Positions 1 through 12,791 of a stretch of DNA of 64,000 nt are shown piece after piece (position 1 is the stretch's first letter; the number at the start of each line of letters is the position of its first letter). The translations under genes were made by a program, and so were the position numbers. The notes below the pieces were generated by a model that searched no databases, was not told where the DNA came from, and saw only the letters and a program-made list of their open reading frames with translations. Source of the DNA: Laguncularia racemosa (Eukaryota; Streptophyta; Magnoliopsida; Myrtales; Combretaceae); NCBI GenBank assembly GCA_037954665.1, contig JBBMOL010000134.1:1240001-1304000 (forward strand), read 5' to 3'.

Positions 1-2419
1 CATAATGACAATTCATGGCTTCTACAATTCCAGATATCCAAATAGGGGTGGATGATCTTCCTCGTGGAAATTTTTACTTTTTCAATAATTGAGACATTAT
101 ATGGGCACTTTTTCTTCCTCATCTGATCATCATCGATTTAATAAGTATAAGTTTGTAATAATTGATTATTACACGTAAAAATATGTAAACCGAGTAGAAT
201 TTTTTTAATAGAGATGTTTGATTGGCTTGAACTTTAACTTTGCAGTAGTTAATTATAGAGCACCTCTAAACTTTAGTGCGAGTAGAATAAACTTAAGTTT
301 AAGATTATTTTTTCTAATTTTAAGAAGTCCATTTTTAAGGTAATCTAAGAATAATGTCTACTCAAGACTTTACATTCATTTGTTTCCTATTACATCGAAT
401 GGAATTCTATTGAATCTAATTTGCCCTTATTACTATCAAAAGAATCCAGTTTATGTGCTGCACACTATTCTTTTGAATTGGACTCTCCACTACTTCTAGC
501 TGGTAGGATTTTAAGAAATTGGAAACAACAAATGCACCACAAATAATCTTACTAAGCTCTCAGGGAAATCACTAATAAACAGGATTTTATAGAACCCTAA
601 TCTATAAAATTGGTATTATTTGTTGCATCCTAGAGTTAATAATTTCATGTGAAGACGTTGCTAGATTGGTCGTGTCCTTCTTGGGACCAAAAAAACAAAA
701 GAATGAAAAAGAAAAATTGGTTGAAGGGGGAATGGATGAGCGTTGAGAGGAGGAGATAAGAAGGAAGATGCAGTGGTAGTTAGGAAAGGAAGTATGGGAA
801 CAATATATAGTATTATTCACCATAATAAATGTGGGATAAAAAGGGACGAATAGGACTATATGCATAAAGGCGTGAAGAAACTAGAACCTGTACCGGTACC
901 ATGAGTAGCGTATTTCCACCAACCTAACATTCATTGTTTTGTCTGTACTATGAACCAACCCAACCAACCAACCACATCGCCTAGCACTTGGATCTTAGCT
1001 AAAAACAATGTTGCAGTTGCAAAATGTTAGGGTTTTACCTAATCGTGCACTGGTTTTTTCACTCTCTTTTTATGATGATCTCGAGACGATGAGTTCATTT
1101 ACTCGAGGCATTTGGTCTTTATTAGCAAGTGGGTAAAATGGTTGAATTTTCCTTGGATGGTCCTGGAATTTCATATGCACACAATGATAAGACTCATGGA
1201 ACAGCTAAATCGATGCATTTTCAACTGCTACATTGCAATCTTGTCTTAGTTCAGTGTAAGCATCATGACTTTGTTATTATATTGAAAATGACACTCAAAG
1301 AATATATATAATAAGTTGATATTTATGTTTTCTATCGGCTGGGGCTGGATTTTTCGTGTTATCATATTGCCATGGATTTTTAAAATTATCCAATATATAT
1401 AAATTCAAAAAGTTTCGCTTCGATGTCTCCGAAAGAGAAAATTATGCAACATTGATAGTTTATAATTACAATTACAATATGTTTGTTTTTATTTACAAAG
1501 TGTCAAATCTTAAATTTATGCTCAAAGTTAACTTGCAAAGTTTCGAAGCACCAATTACATAATATTCGAGAAAGAGAAAAGTATAAAAATTGAATTTTTC
1601 TTTTTTATACCGTTAAAAATGTATCTTATTGTCAACTATTAAGACTATGTTGGTCACCAACACTGGTTAACTAGACATGGACAATGCCAATGCTACAAAG
1701 GCAAGTGCATATATAGTAAACTTTTTTGTCATCTAATAAAAATTTTCAATGTTTGAAAATAACTACCGAAGTAAACATGACGATGCATGATTCATATATA
1801 ATGCATGTGTGATACACCATATAACAAGATGTCTATGTTATTTAGAATATCTGATATTTGGAAAAAAAAAACAATGATTTTGTGGACTTTTGACCAATCC
1901 AAATTTGACGCAAAAAATTAGGGTGAACAGTATAGGATAAGCAGGGTTTGAGACCTACTTATACTTTATCTTGTACGTATAGGTTCTCAAATATTGACAT
2001 TGAACTAATCTTGTGACATTTTGTAATAATCTTGAAACCTATATATTATAAAAACTTATAGTGTATAATATATTTTATGGAACATATAAATTTTCTTATT
2101 TCATTTTTATAATATTAAAAATCTATGATAAATTTTTTACGATACCTGTCAACATTTCAATAACATCCAGTTTGTTCATATTGCACAAAGGCACACTTTC
2201 CATGAGTTTATAGAAACAACTTTACAAAACTTACCTCATATAATGTCCTAAACAAAATAAAGTATGACTATTATTATTATTTAATAATTTTTACATAGTA
2301 CGTATGGTGTATCCTAAAACTTGTACTCATGTACCTTAAAATATAAATTCTAGGGTGGGTATAGGGTACAGTAACACCATAGTTGTACTTCACCTTGTGG
2401 GAGTATGTTATAGAAAATT
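1..2419. other. Intergenic, no gene seen
   Basis: AT-rich sequence. The few reading frames here (for example 602-865 minus and 1129-1311 plus) are short, resemble nothing I recognise and look like chance frames. A CCAACC-rich stretch near 955-973 resembles plant MYB-binding AC elements, but no gene next to it gives this meaning. Confidence 0.6.
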
Positions 2420-2427
2420 GTACTTGA
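2420..2427. repeat. hAT target-site duplication, left copy
   Basis: GTACTTGA, identical to 6700-6707. The lack of divergence suggests a fairly recent insertion, or slow local decay. Confidence 0.93.
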
Positions 2428-2596
2428 TAGGGGTAGGCAAAAAAACATCCAAATCGAATCAATTTGTAAATCGAACCAATCCAAATCGAAATAGTGGTCT
2501 TTATTCTAATGGTTTGGATTGGTTCCCCTTAAACGGATTACGGTTTGGTTCAGGTACGCAATTCGAACCACACTTGTTAACTCGAAACGAATCGTT

Positions 2597-2616
2597 TATA
2601 TATATATATATATATA
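2597..2616. repeat. (TA)n microsatellite inside the hAT left end
   Basis: About ten TA dinucleotides just inside the subterminal motif cluster. Confidence 0.9.
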
Positions 2617-3508
2617 AATAGAGTTTAGCCTAGCCCATTGTCTTAAGTTGTGAGTTAATCCTAGCTGTGGCTGACAAAGATAGCTAAGTGAGAGCGTGAG
2701 ATAGAGTGATAGAAGAGTGACAATGAAAACAAGAAACCCTAAGCCTAAAGTGTCTTAGGGTAGCACTTGCGATTCACAAAGGGTTGAAGCTCTAAGGTTC
2801 ACATCTTCTTTTTTTGCAAAGTGTTACTATGTTATTTTTTTTCAAGATTTGTCGTGTTTTTTTAATTGTTATCTTATTCTTTGTTTCTTTGTTAGAAATC
2901 TCATAATCAACAACACTTTAGATTACGAATAGCATAAAGTTAGTTAATCATTGTATAATTGTTACAACATTTTTTAGGATTTTTTTTTGCCATTTATTAA
3001 ATGATATGAACCGGATCCTATCTTAATTAATGTTCATTCTCAAAATTGATAATAAGTGATCTAATAAAAAGGAAAACTAATAAAGAATATCAATGTTGAC
3101 ATAAGAGGAAACATTACCACTAATTATGGAACTTGAAAAATGTGAAAATTAGTCACATTCAAGAATTCCTATTTTATGTGTTGGTGGAACATGAGTAGAA
3201 ATCATCTTGATTGAACCCCTAGCCATTAAGTCCTTGATTGCTCTGCGATCCAACAACCCATTGATCCTTAATTTGTTAAATAGAATGGAAGGTGTAATAA
3301 GCTTGTACTTTAAAATCACTTGGAATATTGGATGAATTTTAGATTATTAGATATATATCTAAGTAATTGTGAATTATTTGAAATCATTTAGATTTTAGAG
3401 TATTGGCTGTATTTTTGTGATTTCTAATTGATACTTAACTTTATTTATTTGTTTCATTTTTTTTTGTGTGTATATATGTCTTGACCCAATGATGATAGAA
3501 AACCAAGC

Positions 3509-5690
3509 ATGAACAGTAATAGACCCATGCCTATGCTTAATCTTGACGACCTTGAAGATGTTAGTACTGGAAATCCGCTCTCTTTCGGCAAATCATTGAA
3601 AAACCCCGTTTTTGCTTTAACTACAAAGAGGCAAAGGTCTGAGGTATGGGATCACTACACCAAGAAAGAGCATAATGGTAAATTGAGGGCATTATGTAAT
3701 TACTGCACAAAAAGTTCTCAACGAACCAATTCACTGCATGTACACTTGAGTTGATGCTCTTAAAATAAACTTAAATATTCATATGACTAACAAAAGACTA
3801 TTCTTAGCATTATTGAGACTAAAGGGGCAATTGGGAGTTTGGTAACTAGATTTGATCAAGATTTGTGCAGAAGGAGACTTGCTAGAATGTTCATTGTAGC
3901 TGAATTCTCATTTAAGTTTGTCATGCATGAAGAATTGCATATGTTTTTGGAACCATTGCAACCAAAGTTTAGTCTTTCCTCTAGTAGAACATTAACATGT
4001 AAGTGTCTAGACTTGTTTAGGGAGGAGAGGAGAAAGTTAAAAAGATATTTTTCATCGTATGCTCTAAGAGTTTGTTTAACCATAGACACATGGACTTCAA
4101 TTCAAAATTTAAATTACATGTGTTTTACTTGTGATTTTATTGATGATTAGTGGAAGTTGCAAAAAAGAATTAGTAATTTTTGTGAAATTGTTGGCCATTC
4201 TACTGAGATTATTGGAAACACTACAGAGAAATGTCTTGTTGGTTAGGGTATCACTAAGATCTTAACTGTTACTATTGATAATGCTAGTTCAAATGATCTA
4301 GGCATTAATATTCGAAAAAGAGATTTCAATTTTAGAGTACCCTTATCATGAAGGGTGAATTTCTTCACGTGAGATGTTGTGCTCACATAATGAGCTTGAA
4401 AATGAAAGAGGGATTAAAATATATAGATGAATATGAATCCATTTTTAGAATTCGAGCTGCAATTAGATATGTAAGGTCATTCCTTAGAAGATTGGCTAGG
4501 TTTAAGAGTTACGTGGATGAAGAAGGAATAGAAAGTAGATGTCTTTTATGTTTAGATGTCGAGACAAGGTGGAACTCCACTTATTTAATTATGGAGATAG
4601 CCCTTAAATTTCGAAATGCTTTTGATTTGTTAGATATTTAGGATGGAAAGTTTCGCTATGAACTTCAAAAAATTAAGGACGTTCTTATAGAAGAAGATTA
4701 GGAGCATACATGTAACATTTTGCCCTTTTTAAAGCATTTTTATGATGTTACAATAGATATATCTGGTTCCCTTTATGTTGCATGTAACAACTTTGTTGAA
4801 GAAATATTATGGATTGGTTATGAAATCAAGGAAAAATGCCATAGTAGTAACAAATCCTTAAGTGTAATGGCTGAGAAGATGAGGAAAAAACATGATAAAT
4901 ATTGGGGTAATATCAATAACATCAATGCATTGTTGTTTGTTGTTGCTGTGATGGATTCTTGTAAAAAAATATCTTATGTGGAGTGGGTGGTTAATAAGGT
5001 TTATGATGATGATAAAGCAAATGAATTGAAGGATAAAATCATTATGCATTTTATGGCTTATTTGCTAACTATGAGTCTATTGCTAAGTCTAAAAGGAATA
5101 AGTCCAATCTACCCCCTGAAAGTTATACTAGGATGAGTGCTTCAATGAAAGATAATGAAGTTAAATCTAAATTACATAGAGCTGTTTCTATGTGAGAAAT
5201 TGGAGGGGAAGCCTTCATAGAGAAAAATGAATTAGAGAGATATCTAGGGGAAGAGTGTGATGGTTTTGTAGAGGCATTTGATTTATTAGATTGGTAGAAG
5301 AAAACTTCCTCTAGGTATTCTATCTTGGCTTTGGTGGCAAAAGATATCTTGGCTATTCCAGTATCAACTATTGCTTTAGAGAGTGCTTTCAGCACAGGAG
5401 GACGGGTTCTTGATGTTTTTCGGAGTTCTTTGACTTAACTATGGTAGAGGCTCTCATATGTGGGCAAGATTGATTTAAAGTAACTCAGACTTTGGAAAAT
5501 TATGAAGAAGATTTTGAAAAAATTCAAGAGATAGAGTCAAGTTTGTAAATTTTTCTTAATGTTTTCTATTATTAATTCTTTGTTATATATATGGTTTTAT
5601 TTTTATATTTTTGTAGAAGAGAGCTTCGTTGCTACTAATGCCACTACGTCCGTGGATCCAATGCTTGCTACTCTTAGTCTTGATGATTAA
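3509..5690 (+). pseudogene. hAT transposase pseudogene (zf-BED, RNase H-like core, dimerisation domain)
   Basis: Successive plus-strand frames give the domains of a plant hAT transposase in order. A BED-type zinc finger lies at 3509-3754 (SEVWDHYTKKE followed by CNYC). The N-terminal part of the RNase H-like domain lies at 3839-4150, with TIDTWTS holding the first catalytic Asp; a second block near 4270-4300 reads TIDNASSND and holds the second. The middle domain at 4348-4641 includes RCCAHIMSLKMKEGL and LDVETRWNSTYL. 4720-5136 continues the core. The C-terminal dimerisation motif lies at about 5223-5439 (LERYLGEE, then STIALESAFSTGGRVLD). A short tail to a TAA at 5688-5690 may follow a small intron (about 5545-5616). 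In-frame stops occur near 3752, 4148, 4243, 4639, 4699 and 5296, with frame changes between blocks. It is clearly a pseudogene. Confidence 0.9.
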
Positions 5691-6699
5691 TTAAAGGTAT
5701 ATAATTTTTCAATAGTTTAATTATAGTATTTGAAGAATATTAGTTAATTTTAGTGTGTTGTCTATGAAGTTATGTTTGCTTTTGGGTAAAATAAATAAAT
5801 AAATTATAATTAGAAAAAGTTAAAGAAATAATTGGTTATGTTATTTGTGTTTAGGTACTAGTGGAGAAGAAGCAGAAGTAAAAGCAAAAAGTTTTAAGTA
5901 GTCCAATTGGTTAACAAGAGCTAATTTAGGTGACCATTATTATTTTGTTAACGTTTTAAATGCTATGGAAATTGTTCATTTTGTTATGGTTTCTGTTATT
6001 GTTATTTGTTAAATGAAAGGATTATTTTGTTGGTGGATGACTTAATGTGGATTATTATATGTAGTATAAACTACAGAGTTTTATAAACTATGAATATGAT
6101 GATTATGGGTCATGCAATGAGTCTTATTTTCTTGGAAAGTTGTTGTGATTTGTAAAAGTAGAAGCATGAATTAAATGATTGAAGAGTAAACACCTTATAA
6201 GGCATTGAGCAAAACACTTAAGACCTTTAATGCTTTAACTGATACGTTATTTTGTTTACTTATTGAATAGTGAACACATTATAGAGTATTTAGCAAAACA
6301 TTTGTGAGCATGGCGGGGATATAAATATTGTGTTTGTATATTTTATTTAAATGATTTGAGCAGGTTTTTCATCGAATATTTAAATTTAAATTTGCTAATT
6401 TTTGTCAAAAGTTATTCCAGGCATTTGATAGTATTTAAAAATTGCTAAAGGATAGAGTATTTAAATTAGGTAATGTTGCATTAGAAGATTTATTTGTCGG
6501 TTTACGAAAGACAATAATTTACAGTAGGCATTATGTATTTTATAAGTATGTAAATCTTTTAGGTGATAATTTTGGTTGAATCCTTAATATGAACCGAACC
6601 AAACTGTTATTTGATGGTTTGAAAAATTTTTCAATCCGAATTGTATAGTTTGGTTTGGAATGAAAAAAAAAAAAAAAAACTGAACCTTGCCCACCCCTA

Positions 6700-6707
6700 G
6701 TACTTGA
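6700..6707. repeat. hAT target-site duplication, right copy
   Basis: GTACTTGA, identical to 2420-2427. Confidence 0.93.
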
Positions 6708-7290
6708 AATCCATTATACGATCTTTTATACCAACTTGGGACCTACTTAGTCGAGTAAAGTATTATCAAGTACGGGGTATAATAGGTGTTGATAAAGCTT
6801 TTTGGGCATAGACTTTGGGACTCAATTTGACCTATTTAGGTCCTTATCTAAGCTTTTTAAGCCAGGAATGACCTTCAGTAGATCACTACAACAATAAGAG
6901 TATCAAGTCCAACTTGTATGCTCGAGCTCTAGATCAAATTAGCTCGAATTAGCCATGCACATGTCTGAACTGCATAAGGAAGGAAGACTTTAAATAGATA
7001 ACGAGAAGAGGTGGTAAAAAATATGAACAAATCACGAATATAAATGTACTCTCCATATGAAGCCTAATCTCATCCCCTATAAATAAAAGATAGGACTACT
7101 TGGTAAAGGATCAATTCTCTCAACTTTCACACATACTTTTTGCACTCTTAAAATCTTGTGCTCACTTAGGCATTGGAGTGGCTATGTTGAAGTAACCTTC
7201 GGTGCCCCTTATAGCTTATTTCTTTCCTTTTGCAAGTAACTCAACCACATTAGGAATTTACAACACAACAATATGGTTATCTGTTTAACC
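6708..7290 (+). repeat. Probable LTR remnant of a gypsy-type retroelement
   Basis: A TATA-like CTATAAATAAAAG at about 7078-7090 is followed by CTCTCAACTTTCACACATAC and then ACTTAGGCATTGGAGTGG near 7165-7183. Plant gypsy LTRs commonly have this order: TATA box, CT/CA-rich leader, then an ACTTAGGCATCGGAGTG-like block in the R/U5 region. I see no terminal TG/CA pair, second LTR or target duplication, so the boundaries are open and the call rests on motif order alone. Confidence 0.4.
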
Positions 7291-10200
7291 CTATAAAGTA
7301 TAACCCAAATCGGATCTATTACCTAGAAAAAAAATGAAATGGATTGAATAATATTGACTGATATAAATCTCAATTTGAAAAATCATTTGCGTATATAACA
7401 TTTAAAGTTCACATGACATGATTCGATTTAGACGAATTCATATATGATTTGAATGGGGCATAAAAGATTACCATAAATATTAAAAATATTTAAATGGATT
7501 TCTTATTTATTGTATAGATTGAATCTTGATGTGATAATACAACAAAAAACACAATACAATTGTCTTTTTATTTATAATTTTCTTTCTCCTTTCATTCTCT
7601 TTTCTTTTTTCTTCTCCTATTTTATTTCATCATTGTTATAATCGTGATTCTATTGGTATAATTCTATAAGTTTACGATTTTAGAAGACTTTTCCGAATTA
7701 AATTGTATATAAAATTGTTTTCTTGTAGACTTTGTTAGAATTGCGATTCTACACATTAAATTTGGTATAAACTTACATTTTATACTAAGATTACCAATTT
7801 TATATATTTGAATCAAATAAGCTAAATAATAAAGATACAATTAGGCTTTTATAAGCCCATAAACTATTAGGGCACTACATCTTTGTTCAATTTTGTCTCC
7901 TCTCTCTCTCCCTCTCATAGTCCCTTCTTTAACATTAGTAGGTTCATTTAAGTTCTAGCTTCGGGTGCAAAGTTTACAAGGAAATCTATTTATTTCAATT
8001 TATGCCATCGATAATTCAAGATGAGTTGAGAGAAAAGCAATTAATCAGATTTGAGAGATGGTTGACCATTTTATTACGTATAAAGCTTGGTTGACTTAAA
8101 TTTGTTTAACTAGTTTGATGATCTCTTTGTCTGATTAAAGTATTGCTCAATTAATTTAGGGTACCTTTTATGTTAGTTTTATGTGGACTTAGTCCTCTTA
8201 TCTTTCAAATTGAGAGTTTAAATCCCAAAATCCTTGCAAAGTATGTTTTTAGACCCTATTTTATTATTTTATTCTTAAATAAATAATAGAAAATATTTAA
8301 ATAATGAAAAATGCTTGAAATCAAGGGCAATATGATCCTGTAGAAGTCTAAAGGCAACTTTTATTTATTTTTTCCGTTTAAGATTTTCAAATTGCAAATA
8401 CTCAATTTTAAATATAAGGGGTTAAGTGTACATGAAACAAATATAACAGGGTTTATTTGTAATTTTCCCATTAATTTATAAATAATTATAGTATTCTCTT
8501 CAAATATCAAATTATTTATAAGTCAATGAGTTGATTCAAGGTACATGGATAACTATGGTTTGTTGTTTGGGTGTGGGGGATTACTAAATCAAGTGAATAA
8601 CTATTCTATTATTAATTGTGTTTGTTGTTTGTACTTATATTGAGATTGTGATCTATTGAATATGTTGGTCATATACTAGGTGTTCATTACCTATTAAGGG
8701 TTGGACGTAATGAATAGCTAGTAGGTTAGGTGCAAAACCACTGCATGCAAATAAATAGATGGTTGATATGGTAAAACTGCTCAAATATGGGTTAGCACTT
8801 TTACTGAGAGGTTGTTAATAGGTCACATTACGGAACATTAATGTGGATGATAGTAGTGAACTAGTTGATTGTTCACTAATATAAGTGATGAGCTTAATAT
8901 GAGACTATTTAACTATTAAACTCTAGGGATCTAAGGATCTAAATTATGAGTATGGACTCTAGTATTTTTTGGGATGCTAGGTTTGCTTGTGTTTACTACA
9001 CCTCCCTAAAACAAAATAATTAAATAGGTTGTATATTGATTGCTATTACTTTTGCATTGGTACATCTGTTTAAGTATGCATTTGGTATGTCATATGTATG
9101 TGTGTTATACAGATTTCTCATTATTGGGCTTCACACTTAGCCATATAAAGATGTTTAATTTCAAGGATTTGTGACTTGGGCAATATAAAGATGGAATACT
9201 TAGATCATCGAGATTATTAGAAAACAAGATTCCAAAATAGAGCAAGAAACAATCAAAATCAAAAGTTAAGCCATCAAAATTAGAAAATGGTCTAGCATAT
9301 TCGTAAGCTTAGTTAGAATCGAAATTTTGAGAGGCCGATTGAAAGCAATATTGGATCAAAATTTGAAAATTCTAAAGTTCAGTTGGAAGTAATTAGTTTG
9401 AAGTGATTCAAAAGATAACACATGATTTTATAATTCAATTTAGCTTGATTTTAGAAACTATATTTGAAACTTGTTTATATGTCAAATTAGCTCATTTTAG
9501 CAATCTTAGATTATTTAGGAAAGTTAATATTCTATTTCCTTTTCCATTCTATTCAATTTCTTTATTATCTTTAAAGAGCTATGTTTCAATTTTATTTTGT
9601 TTTCTTATTAGGTTTAAGAAAGTTATTTTTAGTGTCCTATTTTCTATTGATATAGTTTCCCTAATAATTCTAGAGTTTTTAGTTTATAAATACTTTATGA
9701 GTAATGTAATAGATAGACTGTTATCAATCATTATTATCAATTAAACAATTTTTTTTCTCATATCTTGATGTACATGCTTCATGCTGCGTTAATTTGGAAC
9801 AACGATAATGCACCATATGACCTTGAGCAATAGAAGAATTTAATTTAAGTTATAAGATTTGTTAATCTCTAGTTGAACTATGCTATGGGGACTTGTTTGA
9901 TAAATTAAAACTTAAGATTTTTTTATTTAATTTAAAATTTATTTGTCTTATGAATTTGGAGACAATTGGTTAATAATTAAGGGTTCAGAAAAATAATACA
10001 TATAATATATTATGGATTACAATTATATCTCTCTCTGAATCTTGTATATCCTTATTGTTTGCAAAAATATATAATAGAGCTACCGCATTATCTCAATGGT
10101 TTTAAAGTGTTACATATTTCATATTGGCATGCTCACCCAAAACTTGAAACCTGTCTACTAATAATTTGTGATGGAGAATGATAACATGATATTGGTTGCA

Positions 10201-10463
10201 AGACCAAAAGATAATGTCCTTGGCATTCAGAAAAAAGAGATTCACTTTCTCCATATTTGCCCACTTGTGCTTCTCTTTTTCAAAGGTGTTAGGTAGATGT
10301 GATGGAAGCTTCCACAGATATTTTTGAACTCTTCCAACCCCCACCCCCCCTGTTTTTTTCTCTCCCCATCGATTTAAATTATCCAGCAAGGTAGTTTTAT
10401 TGTTGATTATTGCAATTCTCATGGTCAATGGGGGTAATTATCATCTTACTTGATTAAAATATG

Positions 10464-10484
10464 TATATATATATATATATATAT
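10464..10484. repeat. (TA)n microsatellite
   Basis: Uninterrupted TA dinucleotide run. Confidence 0.9.
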
Positions 10485-10715
10485 CAACTTCCACCGGCAA
10501 TATCACATGCAAAACGCCAATGGTGGGACCTTCTAATATACTTTTCCAGATCCTTTCTTTTTTAAAAGTATTAACTTCTAAATAAATAAATAGTCAAATC
10601 TGGATTCATCAAATATTCAATTATAACTAATGCCTTGATCTACAATATGTTGGAAGGAGATTTATATTTGTGCTGTGAGACTCTGTGGGCTAATATGCCT
10701 GTACCACTACTAGGC

Positions 10716-10732
10716 ATATATATATATATATA
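10716..10732. repeat. (TA)n microsatellite
   Basis: Uninterrupted TA run followed by imperfect GATATATGTATATA. Confidence 0.85.
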
Positions 10733-11299
10733 GATATATGTATATAATACATAAAGTTGGTAAGGCACGTGAGCATGTCATCGAAATGAGTATATATAAT
10801 GCTGGTTTTAGTTTAATTTCTTTTCCCTTCCCTTTGTGTTTGATTTCTCGGTGAGGAACAATCATTTTAAAATCAAATAAAGTTTTCATTATTTTTCAAT
10901 ATAAAAAACAGTCGATATTTTCGACCACCAATAATGAACCACCGACCACCCACAATTATTAAAGTATTACTTATTTTATTTATAAAATATTTTGTAGTGT
11001 TAGAATAGTTTGTTATCACATTAGGCATCGCATGAAAGGCAATAATACAAAAAATGTATTCAAATGTTTTATTGATTCTACTAGAGCGTATAATACATTA
11101 TTTTATTGTTTCTACATGATAAAACTCTTTCTTGGCTTTTGGCAAGAAGGAATCGTTTTATTGTTTTTAAGAAAGAAAAACTTGTATAGCTACTACTTTT
11201 ATTTTTGAACTAAACTCATATAATGCTATCAGTTTACAAAAAATCAGATATTCTATGTAGCATTAAAAGAGTAGAGGCCATCGTCGACGAGGCTTTAAT

Positions 11300-11539
11300 G
11301 TGGTAGGTAATTTGGTACGATTCAAAGTACATAGTGGCTCCATCGAATTTACTCCATATGAATGGCACAGTTCCTTGCGAAAGTATCCAAATGGTGCAAT
11401 TTATGTCCTGAACGAGAGTACCAGTCCCATGGTAGGCTGGCTGGTTAGGTACACCTTCCTTTTTCCATTAAAGAAGCCATACAACTTTGTGGACAACAAC
11501 TACAATAATTTCGAAACACAGACACTCTTTGTGTCTTGA
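11300..11539 (+). other. Exon-like open frame, 79 residues, unrecognised
   Basis: A plus-strand frame beginning MVGNLVRFKVHSGSIEFTPY has more balanced amino acid composition (W, H, R, P, G) than neighbouring chance frames. It contains a potential splice donor (GGTAGG) near 11431, just after ESTSPM. It could be an exon or a pseudogene relic. I do not recognise the family, and no flanking exons are evident. The minus-strand frame overlapping its end (11445-11696) shows nothing recognisable. Confidence 0.2.
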
Positions 11540-12777
11540 CATGATTTTTTTTATTGTTTTTTTTTTGGTTAATATGATTTTCGATATATTGATGTTGATG
11601 ACAACAAAATACCAACTTCACATTCAGGACCTCCGGATTAGGTTTTCGACAGGTGATTGAGGTAATGCCAGTAACCAGGTCTTGCATCATTTTCATTTCA
11701 TTGATTCATTATTGACCCATGATAAGATGTCCTAATGCGTGTTAAAATCGGAGAACTGATCTTATTTGTTGCTTTTGGGATTAGGCAAATCGCATCCATA
11801 AAAGTTTCTGACAAGCTATGCAATATCAAAATATATGATGTAGCTTGCTATCTTGAGCTATCGATGGTCGAACCCCATGGCTAAAGGGAAAAGAATGGGA
11901 AAGTGAGCTTATCCAAACTAACCGAGTCACTTTAAAGTTATTGGCACAGAATAGCAAAAGCAATATCGAGATTTGCTCTCAACGATTACATCTTCAACGT
12001 CTTCATCTATTGATGCTACGAATTTCAATATTATCCTTCTCGTGATCTCGATCACATGAACTGTAAAGAGTATTAGTAATTGTTTATCAAACCAAGGTAA
12101 TTAATGTCAAGATAATATTGGTTAAAAACTTTTGAATGAAATGATTAAAAAGAATCTATTAATGATCATCTATTTACATTATTATTAACTATTTTTAGAT
12201 CGAGGTATTTATGCTTCTTATGTTGCATGATGTTGTATTAGAGTGAGTTTCGTCCTAATGATATATTAAATAAAAAGAGTTATGATAGTCCTCATTTAGA
12301 TGTGTACTAGTGGTCCAGCTCTTCCTAAGAACGGGAGTCTAATGTAGGGTTATGAAGATTATTGTCAACGGGGTGAATTTTACTCAAATAATTTTTTTTT
12401 AAGCATTGGATGGCGATCCATCATGATTTTTATTTTTTTTTAAATCCATGGCTATCTCCAGCCAACGCGATCATCCATCACTCTTGGGAAAAGGAGGGTA
12501 GGGTTTTCTTATATTTGCATTTTATGATTTTTAAAATTTTCAAAGTTTAGTTTTAAAATGATTATAAAAATAATGATGTGGCATATTTTATATGATGTGA
12601 CATTTTATGTATTAAATATCTTACACTAATTAAATATCGAAATTGATATTAGAATAGTTATGAAATGACTAAAAATTCTCGTATCAAATTTGTCTTACCT
12701 TGATTTATTTAGATTGTTTATGCAGTGCAAATATACATTCGAAAAGTACAGCAACCGATTACAAGCTCTTTTGCCTT

Positions 12778-12791
12778 TATATATATATATA
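12778..12791. repeat. (TA)n microsatellite
   Basis: Short uninterrupted TA run. Confidence 0.8.

Larger units (their letters stand above)
2428..6699 (+). mobile_element. Structurally complete hAT-superfamily DNA transposon
   Basis: The left end reads TAGGGGTAGGCAA (2428-2440). The right end reads TTGCCCACCCCTA (6687-6699), whose reverse complement is TAGGGGTGGGCAA: 12 of 13 positions match. The flanks are a perfect 8-bp direct repeat, GTACTTGA, at 2420-2427 and 6700-6707. An 8-bp target duplication with TAGGGGTG-type termini is diagnostic of plant hAT elements. Subterminal GAACC/GGTTC motifs (2470-2590 and 6590-6690) are typical transposase-binding clusters. The interior carries transposase homology in the same orientation, but the coding frame is interrupted repeatedly, so the copy should be non-autonomous. 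Mobilisation in trans by a related transposase is possible because both ends are intact. Confidence 0.95.

Noticed and set aside
2355..2621. 88-residue plus-strand frame and its minus-strand partner
   Set aside because: It crosses the target duplication and terminal inverted repeat of the hAT element, so it cannot be an ancestral gene.
9403..9744. 113-residue hydrophobic frame, possible membrane protein
   Set aside because: Phe/Ile/Leu/Ser-rich content is expected from T-rich DNA. No family resemblance, and the context is LTR-like or intergenic.
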